A stretch of DNA of 64,000 nucleotides from Vibrio viridaestus (GCF_003856525.1 NZ_RJVQ01000003.1:434001-498000), one strand, 5' to 3'. Shown: positions 45,541 through 55,040, numbered from the stretch's first letter. The notes: a model not told the origin generated them from the sequence alone. Numbers and translations are program-made.

Positions 45541-46061
45541 TCAGTTCTACAGTCTGTTATCGAAACAATTAGCTAACTTTAACGAGATAATGGTGCATTG
45601 AAGTTACACGAAAAGTAAAAAAGTTTCAGATCGTCTTTGCCCATAAATTGCGCAATTTTTTCTTTTGATAAAAAATAATAAAATGTTTTACAAAAAATGA
45701 TCAAAATTAGTGCTTAAGGAATTACTTAAGTAATATCCTAAATTTTTCATTAAATTCAATAATCCTTCATGTATCAGGATTTTTCTATATTTCATTTCAT
45801 AATAATCAATGAGTTAATGTGGTGCGTTATAGTCGAATAAAGTGTGTAATCATTGCACTTAATTTAGGCGTTGCACCATTTATTGCACCAATTTAAATGA
45901 TGAATTTTAGTTGAATATTCAATTGACTTTTAATCTATATCGTAGCAAGTATATAGAGGTGCACTTGAGCCGACCGTACGGATAGGTTGGCTAGTGTGCC
46001 GTAACAAAAATAAATGGATTTAAAATTCATAAAAAGTCAGTCATACAAATTAGGATAAAAT
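45541..46061. promoter_or_regulatory. Long upstream region of the OprD-family porin gene
   Basis: This 521-base stretch holds no gene. It contains several TGCACC/GGTGCA-like hexamers (45592, 45821, 45854, 45872, 45884 and 45959), three of them closely spaced direct repeats within 45854-45889. A hairpin at 45968-45992 (AGCCGACC/GGTTGGCT, one G-T pair, nine-base loop), extendable by CACT/AGTG past a two-base bulge, lies 70 bases before the porin start, probably in its mRNA leader. The stretch 45600-45760 is merely AT-rich. Confidence 0.45.
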
Positions 46062-47291
46062 ATGAAACGGAATTCAACAGATATTCTGAGAGTTTGTCTG
46101 CTCTCTACGTGCGCCTATTTGCCAGTAATGGCTCACGCCGATTTCTTAGATGACAGTTCTATTCAACTCGATCTCAAAAACTTCTATTTGGACAGAGATT
46201 ACTCGGGTACAACCTCCGATGTAAGTAGTTGGTCTCAAGGGGCTGATCTGCAATTCTTCTCTGGATATACCGATACCGCCTTACAGTTCGGTTTTGATGC
46301 TTCTGCCCAGGGGGCAATCACGCTCGATTCTGAGGGAAATGACGGAACACTTCCATACGATACGACGACGAGTGAAGCGCAAGACGATTACGGACGAGTT
46401 GGTGCCACATTTAAGATGAAATACTCAAAAACCAAATTAACGGTTGGTGATCATCGCCCCCATCTTCCCATTGCCTGGGATGATACGAGCCGTCAGCTTG
46501 ATACCATCTATCAGGGTGCCGTTATTCAAACAGATGAAATTGATGGATTGAGTCTGACTGGTGGACATTTTTGGTCAGCGGTAACTCGTAATAGTGAGAA
46601 AAAAGAAGACTTTTATCTATGGGGAGGAGATGGTCAGGAACGCAGTGACGGTCTTTCTTTTGCTGGCGGTACTTATGATGTAACAAAATCACTCGCTGCG
46701 ACCTACTTTTATGCTGAACTTAAAGATATTTACACTCAGCAATATGCCGGGTTGAAGCACAGGGCTGAATTGGGTGGCGACTATAGGCTGACGACTGATA
46801 TTCGCTATTTTGATAACAGTGATAATGGTGATGATTTATATGGAAAAGTGGACGGCAGTGCTTTTGGTACGATGTTTACATTAAATAAATCAAATCATAT
46901 GTTTGCATTAAGTTACCAGAGCATGAATAGCGACAGTTTCTTTCCAACGATGAACGGTTATATTCCACAGCCTTATCTAGTACATTGGTCGTCATTAGCT
47001 TTTGTTCGCCCAGACGAAAAATCGTATGGTGTTCGATACGGGTATAACTTTAAAGACTTTGACTTACCTGGGCTCGACTTATTTGCACGCTATATCTACG
47101 GCAACGATATTAATGTAGGAAGCGATAGCAATGCTAATGAGATAGAGCGCGACATCTACGTAAGCTACACGATTCAGGAAGGTTCGCTTCAAGGGCTGAA
47201 ATTTGACTTAAGAAATATCCATGTGAATAAATCGTTTTCAGATGGCTACGACGAGTATCGATTTATCACCACCTATACATTTAAAAGTTAG
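46062..47291 (+). CDS. OprD-family outer-membrane porin
   Basis: A 409-residue outer-membrane channel. A signal peptide covers about 27 residues ('LPVMAHA' before 'DFLDD'). 'LDLKNFYLDRDY' matches the OprD-family start (short aromatic first strand), and 'GRVGATFKMKYSKTKLTVGD', 'RQLDTIYQGAVIQTDEIDGL' and 'LKDIYTQQYAGL' are typical of the 18-stranded OprD barrel. Family members pass basic amino acids, dipeptides, aromatic or short organic acids. With an M20/peptide-importer cluster 6 kb away, a peptide or amino-acid role is possible but unproven. It has a long structured leader and its own terminator. Confidence 0.85.
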   Translation: MKRNSTDILRVCLLSTCAYLPVMAHADFLDDSSIQLDLKNFYLDRDYSGTTSDVSSWSQGADLQFFSGYTDTALQFGFDASAQGAITLDSEGNDGTLPYDTTTSEAQDDYGRVGATFKMKYSKTKLTVGDHRPHLPIAWDDTSRQLDTIYQGAVIQTDEIDGLSLTGGHFWSAVTRNSEKKEDFYLWGGDGQERSDGLSFAGGTYDVTKSLAATYFYAELKDIYTQQYAGLKHRAELGGDYRLTTDIRYFDNSDNGDDLYGKVDGSAFGTMFTLNKSNHMFALSYQSMNSDSFFPTMNGYIPQPYLVHWSSLAFVRPDEKSYGVRYGYNFKDFDLPGLDLFARYIYGNDINVGSDSNANEIERDIYVSYTIQEGSLQGLKFDLRNIHVNKSFSDGYDEYRFITTYTFKS

Positions 47292-47298
47292 TCTTCCT

Positions 47299-47328
47299 AA
47301 CCGGGTCATGGACCCGGTTTCTATTTTT
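47299..47328 (+). terminator. Terminator of the porin gene
   Basis: AACCGGGTC and GACCCGGTT form a perfect nine-base-pair stem with loop ATG, followed by TCTATTTTT, seven bases after the porin stop. Confidence 0.9.
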
Positions 47329-47338
47329 CATCAAGCTT

Positions 47339-47737
47339 TTAGCCTTCTAACATTTTCGTTGAAAACACATCTCCATTGCTAAAGCTCCAGTCGCTAGCGT
47401 CAGTGTATTGGATGATAACCATAATGTCGGCTGAGCGTATCGAAGTTTGCTTGGTCAATTGGAGGCACAACTCGCGATAGAAACGGGTTTTCTGTGTTAA
47501 GTTCCTAGGTTTACCTGCGGTGATGTAGAAAAGAATATATCCACTAGTGCGACCTGGGGAGAGATACTCACGATCAACGATGATATTATTCTTCTCAACT
47601 TCTTCAATTATTTGAAATTGGTCTCTCACAGGAACATCAAACTCGTTGACTAACACAGCGTGCAATATGTGCGATATTTTATTTAACTCGTTACGACTGT
47701 AGTGTTCCTTTTGAACAATAATTCGGGTTAGCGGCAT
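47339..47737 (-). CDS. Tautomerase family protein (second Tautomerase_2 paralog)
   Basis: A 132-residue tautomerase-superfamily protein with the catalytic N-terminal Pro after Met ('MPLTRIIVQKEHYS'). 'FDVPVRDQFQIIEEVEK' and 'IRSADIMVIIQYTDASDWSFSNGD' align by eye with the paralog at 8138-8557, but overall identity looks low, so the two are old duplicates or separate acquisitions. It overlaps the carboxymuconolactone-decarboxylase-like gene by ten bases, indicating co-translation. The pair may process a keto or enol acid. The substrate is unknown. Confidence 0.83.
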   Translation of the reverse strand: MPLTRIIVQKEHYSRNELNKISHILHAVLVNEFDVPVRDQFQIIEEVEKNNIIVDREYLSPGRTSGYILFYITAGKPRNLTQKTRFYRELCLQLTKQTSIRSADIMVIIQYTDASDWSFSNGDVFSTKMLEG

Positions 47738-48045
47738 GATTCATCCTTCTCTGGCAATCGTTCGAGGGCGCATATCGCACTGGGCCAACCTGTGTAAAAA
47801 GCGAGGTGCGTAAATATTTCTATCAGTTCATCTAGGTTTAGCCCGTTTTGTATTGCGTAGTGAATATGCCACTCTAATTGATCGTGTCTTCCTAATGCCG
47901 TCAATGCTCCTAGTGTAATTAAACTTCTTTCTCGGCTACTCAGTTCTTCTCGTTGCCAAATATCGTTGAATAAAACCGTGTTGGTTATCTCTGCTAATTT
48001 TGGAGCAATACCCACCAAGGACTCTTTATTGAGTATTTTTGTCAT
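47728..48045 (-). CDS. Carboxymuconolactone decarboxylase (CMD/AhpD) family protein
   Basis: A 105-residue all-helical protein. 'LFNDIWQREELSSRERSLITLGALTALGRHDQLEWHI' is the CMD core, and 'HIHYAIQNGLNLDELIEIFTHLAFYTGWPSA' carries the second conserved helix pair. The C-x-x-C redox motif of AhpD is absent, so it belongs with the CMD branch and not with the peroxidases. It is upstream of and overlaps the tautomerase gene, and diverges from a LysR regulator 100 bases away that likely controls it. Confidence 0.86.
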   Translation of the reverse strand: MTKILNKESLVGIAPKLAEITNTVLFNDIWQREELSSRERSLITLGALTALGRHDQLEWHIHYAIQNGLNLDELIEIFTHLAFYTGWPSAICALERLPEKDESCR

Positions 48046-48145
48046 TCTATTTTCCTCTTCAGTGTCTGAATGACATTGTTTACGATTTTTATATTGTATA
48101 AAATCAAAACTATTGGGAATTAATGTCCTGAATTAGAGGATTGTA

Positions 48146-49027
48146 ATGAAGAGACCCGAAGCTTTAGATCTCGATGCTTTGCGCACGTTTGTGACTGGAA
48201 TTGATGCTGGAAACTACGCTATTGCGGCACAAAGATTAAGTCGTTCGACATCTGCTGTGAGTGCGCAATTGAAAAAATTAGAAGCACAGTGTGACAGGCA
48301 GCTTTTACAAAAAGAGGGGAGAGGCTTAACGCTGACTCAAGATGGCGAGCTTTTACTAAGTTATGCGCGTAGGCTTTTAGCTGTGAATGATGAAGCGCTA
48401 CTCGCACTCAAACAACGGCAAATGGATGGTAAAGTGACCATCGGATTTCAGGAAGATTTTAGCGATATTTTGATTCCTAATCTTCTTGGCCGGTTTTGTC
48501 GGGCTTACCCTGCTGTTGAAGTGGAAGCGCAATCCGGTAGGAATCGTATGCTTACAGAATCGGTTGAGTGTTGTGCTCTTGACTACGCCCTTTGCTGGGA
48601 AGCCCCAGATCAGTATGATGCTGACTCTCATGTGGCTGAGTTGCCGTTGTATTGGATAGGACTTGATGAGACGATCGTCATCAATGCTATGAGTAGTGGT
48701 GATCCTCTTCCGCTTGTCATGCTCGAAGCTCCATGTGTGATCCGGAACATGGCAATCGAGGCGTTAGACAACGCAAATATCCCATGGCGAATGTCTTTTA
48801 CCAGTGGCAGTCTTAGCAGTGTTTGGGCCGCAACGCGAGCCGGAATGGGCGTGACTGTTCGCTCTAGTGTCGGAATGCCTACCAGTTTAAAATATCTTGT
48901 TTCTTCTTCACTACCGTCTCTCCCACAACTTGGTTTATCACTAAAAGAGTCTAAAACGATCAAAGGTGTTGCTCAAACCACATTAAAGTCACTTCTAATG
49001 GAAGAATTGCAGGCTTCGATTGCGTAA
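48146..49027 (+). CDS. LysR-type transcriptional regulator
   Basis: A 293-residue LysR regulator. The DNA-binding domain reads 'LDLDALRTFVTGIDAGNYAI' then 'AAQRLSRSTSAVSAQLKKLE' (about residues 7-46), followed by 'LLQKEGRGLTLTQDGELLLSYA' and the effector domain 'GKVTIGFQEDFSDILIPNLL'. The C-terminal part contains 'AATRAGMGVTVRSSVGMP', typical of the class. It diverges from the CMD-tautomerase pair, which is its probable target. It has no terminator that I can see before the dehydrogenase gene. Confidence 0.9.
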   Translation: MKRPEALDLDALRTFVTGIDAGNYAIAAQRLSRSTSAVSAQLKKLEAQCDRQLLQKEGRGLTLTQDGELLLSYARRLLAVNDEALLALKQRQMDGKVTIGFQEDFSDILIPNLLGRFCRAYPAVEVEAQSGRNRMLTESVECCALDYALCWEAPDQYDADSHVAELPLYWIGLDETIVINAMSSGDPLPLVMLEAPCVIRNMAIEALDNANIPWRMSFTSGSLSSVWAATRAGMGVTVRSSVGMPTSLKYLVSSSLPSLPQLGLSLKESKTIKGVAQTTLKSLLMEELQASIA

Positions 49028-49181
49028 GCGTGATGACAGCCACCGTAAATATGAGTTTACATGGTGTTTTTTGCTTTGTTCCAGTTCAACGATGCGCATA
49101 ATACAGCCGATCTGCTAATGTACGATTAACAAATTCGTTATGGAATAACGAGTGCATTTGATTTGTACAGGGAGAGTTGGC

Positions 49182-50156
49182 ATGACTATTAGCCAAAGTA
49201 AACTGGCCATTATTGGTATGGGGCACGTTGGTTGCGCATTAGCACATCACCTTACTATAAGTAATACGTGTGATGAGTTGATTCTGATTAACCGTCGAAT
49301 TGAAAAAGCATGGTCGGAGGCCGAAGACCTCAAGCATTCTTTGGGTTTCTCAGAGAATCGTATGAGAATCCGATCTGGAGACTACTCTGATTGCTCTGAT
49401 GCAGACATTGTTGTGTTGTCAGTAGCGGCACCCTACAAAGATGGTTATACCCGTTTAGACATGCTGGAACAGGCTACATCCATTGTCAGTGACATCGTAC
49501 CAAAGGTTATGGCGAGTGGTTTTTGCGGTATATTTATTGTAATCACCAATCCCGTTGACGCCATTACTTACCTAGTCCATAAACTGTCGGGTTTGTCTGC
49601 GAACAAAGTTATTGGGACGGGGACATCGCTTGATTCTGCACGGTTACGTTATTTTCTCGCTGATACAATGGAAGTGGATCCCCGTAGTGTCGAGGCGATG
49701 TGTATGGGAGAACATGGCGACTCGCAAATGATACCCTGGAGTCAGGTTACCGTCGGCGCGAAGCATTTTGTGCAAATTCTTCATGATAATCCAGAAAGAC
49801 TCTCTGGAATTGAAATTGAGAAAGTACAGAAAGAGATTAGCCAGATTGCCTATCGAGTCGTGAAAGCAAAAGGGGCGACGGACTATGGTATCGCATCGGT
49901 TGCTGCCAAAATGATAAGAGCAATTATTCGTGATGGTAATATTGTTATGCCTGCATCAGTGATGTTAAAAGGTGAGTATGGTGAAACGGATGTTTACGCG
50001 GGAGTTCCTGCCGTGATCACTCGTAACGGTATAAAAGAATTGGTTACCTATCATCTGCAAGATAACGAACTTGCTGCATTTAAAGCATCGGTTTCGATAT
50101 TAAGAAATGTCAACAAAACGATGATGAACGCGATAACGACAGAGCAGCTCGTGTAG
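49182..50156 (+). CDS. L-lactate/malate dehydrogenase family protein (possible L-2-hydroxyacid dehydrogenase)
   Basis: A 324-residue NAD-dependent L-2-hydroxyacid dehydrogenase. The Rossmann motif 'LAIIGMGHVGCALAHHL' is at the N-terminus; 'IFIVITNPVDAITYLVHKLSG' and 'VIGTGTSLDSARLRYFLA' carry the substrate Asn and Arg; 'CMGEHGDSQMIPWSQV' is the catalytic His motif. The substrate-loop sequence 'AAPYKDGYTRLDMLEQA' differs from the AGxxQKPGExR loop of classical lactate dehydrogenases, so another keto acid, as in L-2-hydroxyisocaproate dehydrogenases, is possible. The frame opens at GTG 49152; ATG 49182 with GGGAGAG upstream is preferred. Confidence 0.85.
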   Translation: MTISQSKLAIIGMGHVGCALAHHLTISNTCDELILINRRIEKAWSEAEDLKHSLGFSENRMRIRSGDYSDCSDADIVVLSVAAPYKDGYTRLDMLEQATSIVSDIVPKVMASGFCGIFIVITNPVDAITYLVHKLSGLSANKVIGTGTSLDSARLRYFLADTMEVDPRSVEAMCMGEHGDSQMIPWSQVTVGAKHFVQILHDNPERLSGIEIEKVQKEISQIAYRVVKAKGATDYGIASVAAKMIRAIIRDGNIVMPASVMLKGEYGETDVYAGVPAVITRNGIKELVTYHLQDNELAAFKASVSILRNVNKTMMNAITTEQLV

Positions 50157-50260
50157 TTGAACACAGTACAATATGTAGTTTGTTATTCATGGTTTAGTTG
50201 AGTGATCTTTGCCATACTCGGTAATAATGGCTAGGCATAACCTTGTACTTTGGAGTTCAA

Positions 50261-50533
50261 ATGGAGAAAAGCGAAAAGTTTATTGTATCGGGAATCGTGC
50301 AGGGAGTTGGCTTTCGTTACTTTACTGCAAATCAAGGTCTCAAGTTAGGTTTAACCGGATATGCTCGTAATCTGAGTAGTGGGGACGTAGAAGTGGTTGC
50401 AACGGGTAAACCGGAGCAAATTGAACTGCTATATGAATGGCTACACACCGGGTCACCGATGGCAACAGTTGATCACATAGAAAGAATGGAGTTTTTTCCA
50501 GAGAAGCCATTCCGAGGCTTCTCTACGCATTAG
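50261..50533 (+). CDS. acyP: Acylphosphatase
   Basis: A 90-residue enzyme that hydrolyses acyl phosphates such as carbamoyl or acetyl phosphate. The signature 'VSGIVQGVGFRYFTANQGLK' holds the catalytic Arg, and 'LTGYARNLSSGDVEVVATGK' holds the Asn. The frame opens earlier, but ATG 50261 with GGAG five bases upstream gives the standard length. It converges with tusE, as in the conserved gammaproteobacterial block yccX-tusE-yccA. Confidence 0.93.
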   Translation: MEKSEKFIVSGIVQGVGFRYFTANQGLKLGLTGYARNLSSGDVEVVATGKPEQIELLYEWLHTGSPMATVDHIERMEFFPEKPFRGFSTH

Positions 50534-50540
50534 GCTCCGA

Positions 50541-50870
50541 TTATAAGCATTTAGCCGGCTTGGGTAGTCCTGCTAGCTTGGTTGCCTGCTTCGCTGGGCC
50601 TTCACGGAATAGTTTAAATAGGTATTTGCTGCTGCCTTTTTCTGGGCCGTATTCTTTAGCCATCGCCTTGACCAGCATACGAATCGCTGGAGAAGTATTG
50701 TATTCTTCGTAAAAGCGACGAACAAACATGATTACCTCTAAATGATCATCAGTCAGTTCAATACCTTCTGTTTTCGCCAGTTCAGGTATCATTTCTTCTT
50801 CCCACAAAGAGAAATCCAACAAGTAGCCTTCTTTATCTGTTGCGATTGGATTACCTTTATACATCAACAT
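50541..50870 (-). CDS. tusE: Sulfurtransferase TusE (DsrC-like)
   Basis: Last carrier in the TusABCDE sulfur relay, passing persulfide sulfur to MnmA for 2-thiouridine in tRNA. The 109-residue protein has the DsrC/TusE fold: '[29 protein letters not shown]', then 'GLPKPAKCL' with the active penultimate Cys. The second DsrC Cys, ten residues earlier, is absent, fitting TusE and not a dissimilatory DsrC. It lies between acyP and yccA. Confidence 0.93.
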   Translation of the reverse strand: MLMYKGNPIATDKEGYLLDFSLWEEEMIPELAKTEGIELTDDHLEVIMFVRRFYEEYNTSPAIRMLVKAMAKEYGPEKGSSKYLFKLFREGPAKQATKLAGLPKPAKCL

Positions 50871-50989
50871 TGTAATACATAACCTTATGTTTAATTTTGT
50901 GAAGCATATGATCTTAAGGCGCTAAGTTTACGCTGATGGATGTCCTTATGACAAGTGAGCATCTCGCTTACGTAGACTAAATGGCCTAA

Positions 50990-51019
50990 CAACAAAAAAG
51001 CCTCCGTAAAGGAGGCTTT
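50990..51019 (-). terminator. Terminator of yccA
   Basis: Read on the minus strand, AAAGCCTCC and GGAGGCTTT form a nine-base-pair stem with a five-base loop and end in TTTTTTGTTGTT. It lies 26 bases after the yccA stop. Confidence 0.88.
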
Positions 51020-51044
51020 GGAAACTATGATCTAATTGCAATAA

Positions 51045-51707
51045 TTAGTCGTCGTTCATCACACCAAGCAAACTTAGTAAGCTTAGGAACAAGTTATAGA
51101 TAGACACGTAAAGTGTCACTGTCGCTGAAATATAGTTTGTTTCACCGCCACGAACGATTTGCTGAGTCGTCAGCAGAATTGCACCCGTTGAGAACAAAAC
51201 AAATAGAGCGCTCATAGCAAGGTAAAGAGCTGGCATCTGTAGGAAGATGTTAGCAACCATACCAACAAGCAGAACGACGAAACCTGCCATTAACATCCCG
51301 CTAAGGAATGATAGGTCACGTTTTGTTGTTAGTGCGTACGCTGAAGCAGCCATAAATGTTAATGCTGTACCACCGAGCGCTGTAAGAACAACGTCTCCCA
51401 TTCCAGCACTAACGTACATGTTCAAGATTGGACCTAACGTATAGCCTAGGAATCCTGTAAACAGGAATGTAAAGACAACACCTAAGCTGCTGTTACGATT
51501 TTTCTCTGTTAAGAACAGTAAGCCGTAGAAACCAACTAGGGTAATAATTAGCCCCGGACGTGGTAGGTTCATCGCCATAGATACACCAGCAACAACAGCT
51601 GACCATAGCAGTGTCATTGATAGTAGCGCATAAGTATTGCGCAGAACTTTGTTCGTTTGCAGTACACTGCTTTGTGATGACGTTTGAGAATAGATAGGTC
51701 TGTTCAT
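51045..51707 (-). CDS. yccA: Bax inhibitor-1/YccA family inner-membrane protein
   Basis: A 220-residue protein with seven membrane segments, of the BI-1/YccA family. In E. coli YccA is a substrate and modulator of the FtsH protease. It begins '[20 protein letters not shown]' as a cytoplasmic tail, then '[20 protein letters not shown]', the family's first helix, and ends '[13 protein letters not shown]'. Its location upstream of tusE matches the E. coli order, though a terminator separates them. AGGAAGAG precedes the ATG. Confidence 0.9.
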   Translation of the reverse strand: MNRPIYSQTSSQSSVLQTNKVLRNTYALLSMTLLWSAVVAGVSMAMNLPRPGLIITLVGFYGLLFLTEKNRNSSLGVVFTFLFTGFLGYTLGPILNMYVSAGMGDVVLTALGGTALTFMAASAYALTTKRDLSFLSGMLMAGFVVLLVGMVANIFLQMPALYLAMSALFVLFSTGAILLTTQQIVRGGETNYISATVTLYVSIYNLFLSLLSLLGVMNDD

Positions 51708-51870
51708 ACTCTTCCTCGTATGGTTATTACCCGTTTATTTATAAGACATTTATGGGGACAGAAGTTCAATATTTCAAGTCCCTACATTTTCATACTTCTA
51801 TAATAATCAATTTGAGGCGACAAGTAAGGGGGAAGTTGTAACACAATCTTTCTATTTATTGTGTTCTACA

Positions 51871-51900
51871 TAAGAAAAGAGACACCAGATGGTGTCTCTT
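51871..51900 (-). terminator. Terminator of the aapJQMP operon
   Basis: On the minus strand, AAGAGACACC, loop ATCT and GGTGTCTCTT form a ten-base-pair stem followed by TTCTTA, 19 bases after the aapP stop. Confidence 0.85.
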
Positions 51901-51918
51901 TGTATGTGTAACTGTCCT

Positions 51919-52677
51919 TTAGTGAGAAAGAATCTGCGACAGGAAGTTCTGTGTACGATCCGACTGAGGATTTTCGAAGAATTCTTTTGGATTGTTTTCT
52001 TCAATAATCTCACCAGCATCCATAAAGATGACTCGGTCTGCGACTTCTTTAGCAAAGCCCATCTCGTGAGTAACACAAAGCATGGTCATACCTTCACTTG
52101 CTAGCTCGACCATAACGTCAAGTACTTCACGTACCATCTCTGGGTCGAGTGCCGATGTAGGTTCATCGAATAACATGACTTGTGGGTTCATACATAGTGA
52201 GCGGGCTATCGCTACACGCTGTTGCTGACCACCGGATAATTGTCCTGGATATTTCAGTGCCTGATTCGGAATTTTCACACGCTCAAGGTATTTCATCGCG
52301 ATGGCCTCAGCTTCTTTCTTAGGCATTTTTTTCACCCAGATAGGAGCAAGAGTACAGTTTTCCAACACGGTTAAGTGAGGGAATAAGTTGAAGTGCTGGA
52401 AACACATACCAACTTCACGACGAACTAGCTCGATATCCTTTAGGTCTTCGGTCAGTTCGTTATTGTTTACGATGATCTTACCTTTTTGATGCTCTTCAAG
52501 GCGGTTAATACAACGAATCATTGTTGACTTCCCCGAACCTGAAGGGCCACAGATAACAATCTTTTCGCCTTTTTTTACGTTTAGATTGATATCTTTTAGT
52601 ACGTGAAATTCACCGTACCACTTATTCATGTGTTTAATTTGAATCATGAAATCTTCGTTTGAATCTTGCAGCGTCAT
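51919..52677 (-). CDS. aapP: General L-amino acid ABC transporter, ATP-binding protein
   Basis: ATPase of an amino-acid importer, GlnQ-like, 252 residues. Walker A '[15 protein letters not shown]', Q-loop '[18 protein letters not shown]', signature '[15 protein letters not shown]', Walker B '[13 protein letters not shown]' and H-loop 'CVTHEMGF' are intact. '[14 protein letters not shown]' is typical of AapP/BztD and GlnQ. A second ATG eleven codons in (MIQIKHM) is an alternative start. It is the last gene of the four-gene unit and is followed by a terminator. Confidence 0.92.
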   Translation of the reverse strand: MTLQDSNEDFMIQIKHMNKWYGEFHVLKDINLNVKKGEKIVICGPSGSGKSTMIRCINRLEEHQKGKIIVNNNELTEDLKDIELVRREVGMCFQHFNLFPHLTVLENCTLAPIWVKKMPKKEAEAIAMKYLERVKIPNQALKYPGQLSGGQQQRVAIARSLCMNPQVMLFDEPTSALDPEMVREVLDVMVELASEGMTMLCVTHEMGFAKEVADRVIFMDAGEIIEENNPKEFFENPQSDRTQNFLSQILSH

Positions 52678-52696
52678 AATACGTCCTTAATTCTGC

Positions 52697-53794
52697 TTAT
52701 CGTTTGTGGCCGGTATTTAATTTATTTTCTAGCCATATCGAGTATCTCGACATGCCAAAACAAAATATCCAGAACACTAACGCGACAAATACATAACTTT
52801 CAGTTGAATAGCCTAGCCAATTCGGGTCGGTATTCGCCGCCTGACCAATACCAAGGACGTCAAACATACCAATAATAAGAACAAGGCTGGTATCTTTAAA
52901 CAGACCGATGAAAGTGTTTACGATAGATGGAATCGTAATCTTTAATGCTTGCGGCATAATAACAAGTGCGATTTTTTTCGAGTAGTTCAATCCCAACGCA
53001 TCGGCAGCTTCATACTGGCCTTTGGGGATGGCTTGAAGACCACCACGAATTACCTCAGCCATATACGCTGAGCTAAACATCACCACACCAATTAAGGCAC
53101 GAACCAGTTTATTGGCTTCTGTTCCATGAGATAAGAATAGAGGCAACATCACTGACGCCATAAACAATACAGTAATCAACGGAACACCACGCCAAACTTC
53201 AATATACACAGTACAAAGACTGCGTATCACTGGCATGTCTGAACGACGGCCTAACGCAAGAAGAATACCAATTGGTAATGAAACCACGATACCTACTAAG
53301 GCGATAATCAATGTAATCATCAGGCCGCCCCATTTATGCGTATCAACAATAGGTAGGCCGAATAGGTGTCCTTCAAGCAGTTCACCAATTAAAAATGGGT
53401 AAACTGTTACAGTGAAGAGAAATATCCACGCGCGCTTTGGTGTTTTGTCATAAGCGATTAACGCGATTAAAATAGCTAATGTCGCGAAAAAGATCTGAGG
53501 TCTCCATATCTCAGCTTCTGGGTAGAAGCCAAACATGAATTGCTCAAAGCGAACGCTGATAAATACCCAGCACGCACCGTCTTTTGTACACGCATCGCGA
53601 GTATCACCCATCCAGTTAGCATTGATAAATGCCCAGTCGACGACATGCCAAATTCCAGTAAACGCAAAATAAGCGATGACAAAAGTCAAAACAGTATTAA
53701 CAGGGCTGTTGAACAGATTTTTTAGCATCCATCCCATCACACCTCGTGTGTTGGCTGGTGGTGGGAGATCTGGAAGGAATTCGTGCTTTTTCAT
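52697..53794 (-). CDS. aapM: General L-amino acid ABC transporter permease AapM
   Basis: Polar-amino-acid-type permease, 365 residues. The N-terminal region with 'WHVVDWAFINANWMGDTRDA' and a Cys pair before the second membrane segment is characteristic of AapM/BztC-type proteins, which are longer than HisM-type permeases. The coupling loop is 'QYEAADALGLNYSKKIALVI' followed by 'MPQALKITIPSIVN'. The frame opens at 53815, but ATG 53794 after GGAGAG is the likely start. It begins one base before the end of aapQ's stop region and partners AapQ in the membrane. Confidence 0.9.
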   Translation of the reverse strand: MKKHEFLPDLPPPANTRGVMGWMLKNLFNSPVNTVLTFVIAYFAFTGIWHVVDWAFINANWMGDTRDACTKDGACWVFISVRFEQFMFGFYPEAEIWRPQIFFATLAILIALIAYDKTPKRAWIFLFTVTVYPFLIGELLEGHLFGLPIVDTHKWGGLMITLIIALVGIVVSLPIGILLALGRRSDMPVIRSLCTVYIEVWRGVPLITVLFMASVMLPLFLSHGTEANKLVRALIGVVMFSSAYMAEVIRGGLQAIPKGQYEAADALGLNYSKKIALVIMPQALKITIPSIVNTFIGLFKDTSLVLIIGMFDVLGIGQAANTDPNWLGYSTESYVFVALVFWIFCFGMSRYSIWLENKLNTGHKR

Positions 53795-53795
53795 A

Positions 53796-55004
53796 TTATC
53801 TCTCCACCAACGCAACTTTCTTGTTGTAAAGGTTCATCAGAACCGATGTCAGAATACTTAGGCCGAGGTACACACCCATTGTCATAGCAATAATTTCGAT
53901 TGCCTGACCTGTTTGGTTCAATGTCGTACCCGCAAACACAGAAACGAGATCAGGATAGCCTATGGCCATCGCTAATGACGAGTTCTTGGTGAGGTTCAAG
54001 TATTGGCTGGTAAGCGGTGGAATAATAATTCTCATCGCTTGTGGGATAATAACTAATTTCAAAGCCTTTGAGCGTGGGACGCCAAGAGACATTGCTGCTT
54101 CTGTTTGCCCATAGTTCACTGCGTTGATACCAGAGCGAACTATCTCAGCAATAAATGCTGCAGTGTAGACGCTTAGCGCTAGTAGCAATGCCGCCAGTTC
54201 AGGCATAATTCCTATACCACCTCTAAAGTTAAAACCTTGAAGGTGAGGGTAATCAGCTGAAATAGGCATGCCTGCAATGAAGTATACGACCACAGGTAAA
54301 GCGATGATCAGACCAAGTGCAACTCGTCCGATTGGAAACTGTTGACCGGTAAGTTTTTGGCGGTTTTTAGCCCAAACATTAATAGCAATTGTCGCTACGA
54401 TACCAATGATGAATGCAGCAATGACTACACCGCTGCCAGCTTCAAACACTGGTGCTGGTAAATATAATCCGCGAACATTCAGAAACACAGATTCACCGAT
54501 AGACATACTCTGTCTCGGTGATGGTAGTGCCTGAAGCACTGCAAAGTACCAGAATAGAATTTGCAGCAGAAGGGGTATATTACGGAAGGTCTCTATGTAA
54601 ACCGCAGCGATGCGGCTAACTAACCAGTTAGACGATAAACGAGCGATACCAAGGACAAATCCGATAATGGTTGCGAAGAATATACCGAGTGCAGATACTA
54701 GAGCCGTGTTGAGAAGACCGACAAAAAAGGTCCGGGCATAAGTATCTGTTTCTGTGTAATCGATCAGTGATAATCCAATACCAAACCCGGCAGGTTGGTC
54801 CAGGAAGCCAAAGCCAGTTGCAATACCACGAGCTTCTAGGTTTGATAACGCGTTGCTTACAAGCGTGTAAACAAAAAAGCCTAAAGCGAAGATAGCAATA
54901 ACTTGGAAGGCGACTGATCGAAAAGTAGGATTGTAAAACAAATTTGTGTTCTTTGATGGAGCGATAGGCTCCGCCTCTGAAACACGATTATTCTCAGGTT
55001 TCAT
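53796..55004 (-). CDS. aapQ: General L-amino acid ABC transporter permease AapQ
   Basis: Partner permease, 402 residues, with about eight membrane segments. 'YFAVLQALPSPRQSMSIGES' and 'VFLNVRGLYLPAPVFE' form the large extra periplasmic loop typical of AapQ/BztB. The coupling loop is 'GQTEAAMSLGVPRSKALKLV' followed by 'IIPQAMRIIIPPLTSQYLNL'. It lies 85 bases after aapJ, separated by a hairpin, and nearly abuts aapM. Confidence 0.91.
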   Translation of the reverse strand: MKPENNRVSEAEPIAPSKNTNLFYNPTFRSVAFQVIAIFALGFFVYTLVSNALSNLEARGIATGFGFLDQPAGFGIGLSLIDYTETDTYARTFFVGLLNTALVSALGIFFATIIGFVLGIARLSSNWLVSRIAAVYIETFRNIPLLLQILFWYFAVLQALPSPRQSMSIGESVFLNVRGLYLPAPVFEAGSGVVIAAFIIGIVATIAINVWAKNRQKLTGQQFPIGRVALGLIIALPVVVYFIAGMPISADYPHLQGFNFRGGIGIMPELAALLLALSVYTAAFIAEIVRSGINAVNYGQTEAAMSLGVPRSKALKLVIIPQAMRIIIPPLTSQYLNLTKNSSLAMAIGYPDLVSVFAGTTLNQTGQAIEIIAMTMGVYLGLSILTSVLMNLYNKKVALVER

Positions 55005-55040
55005 ACAGCTATAACCTCTAATCTAATCCATATTTTCGAG

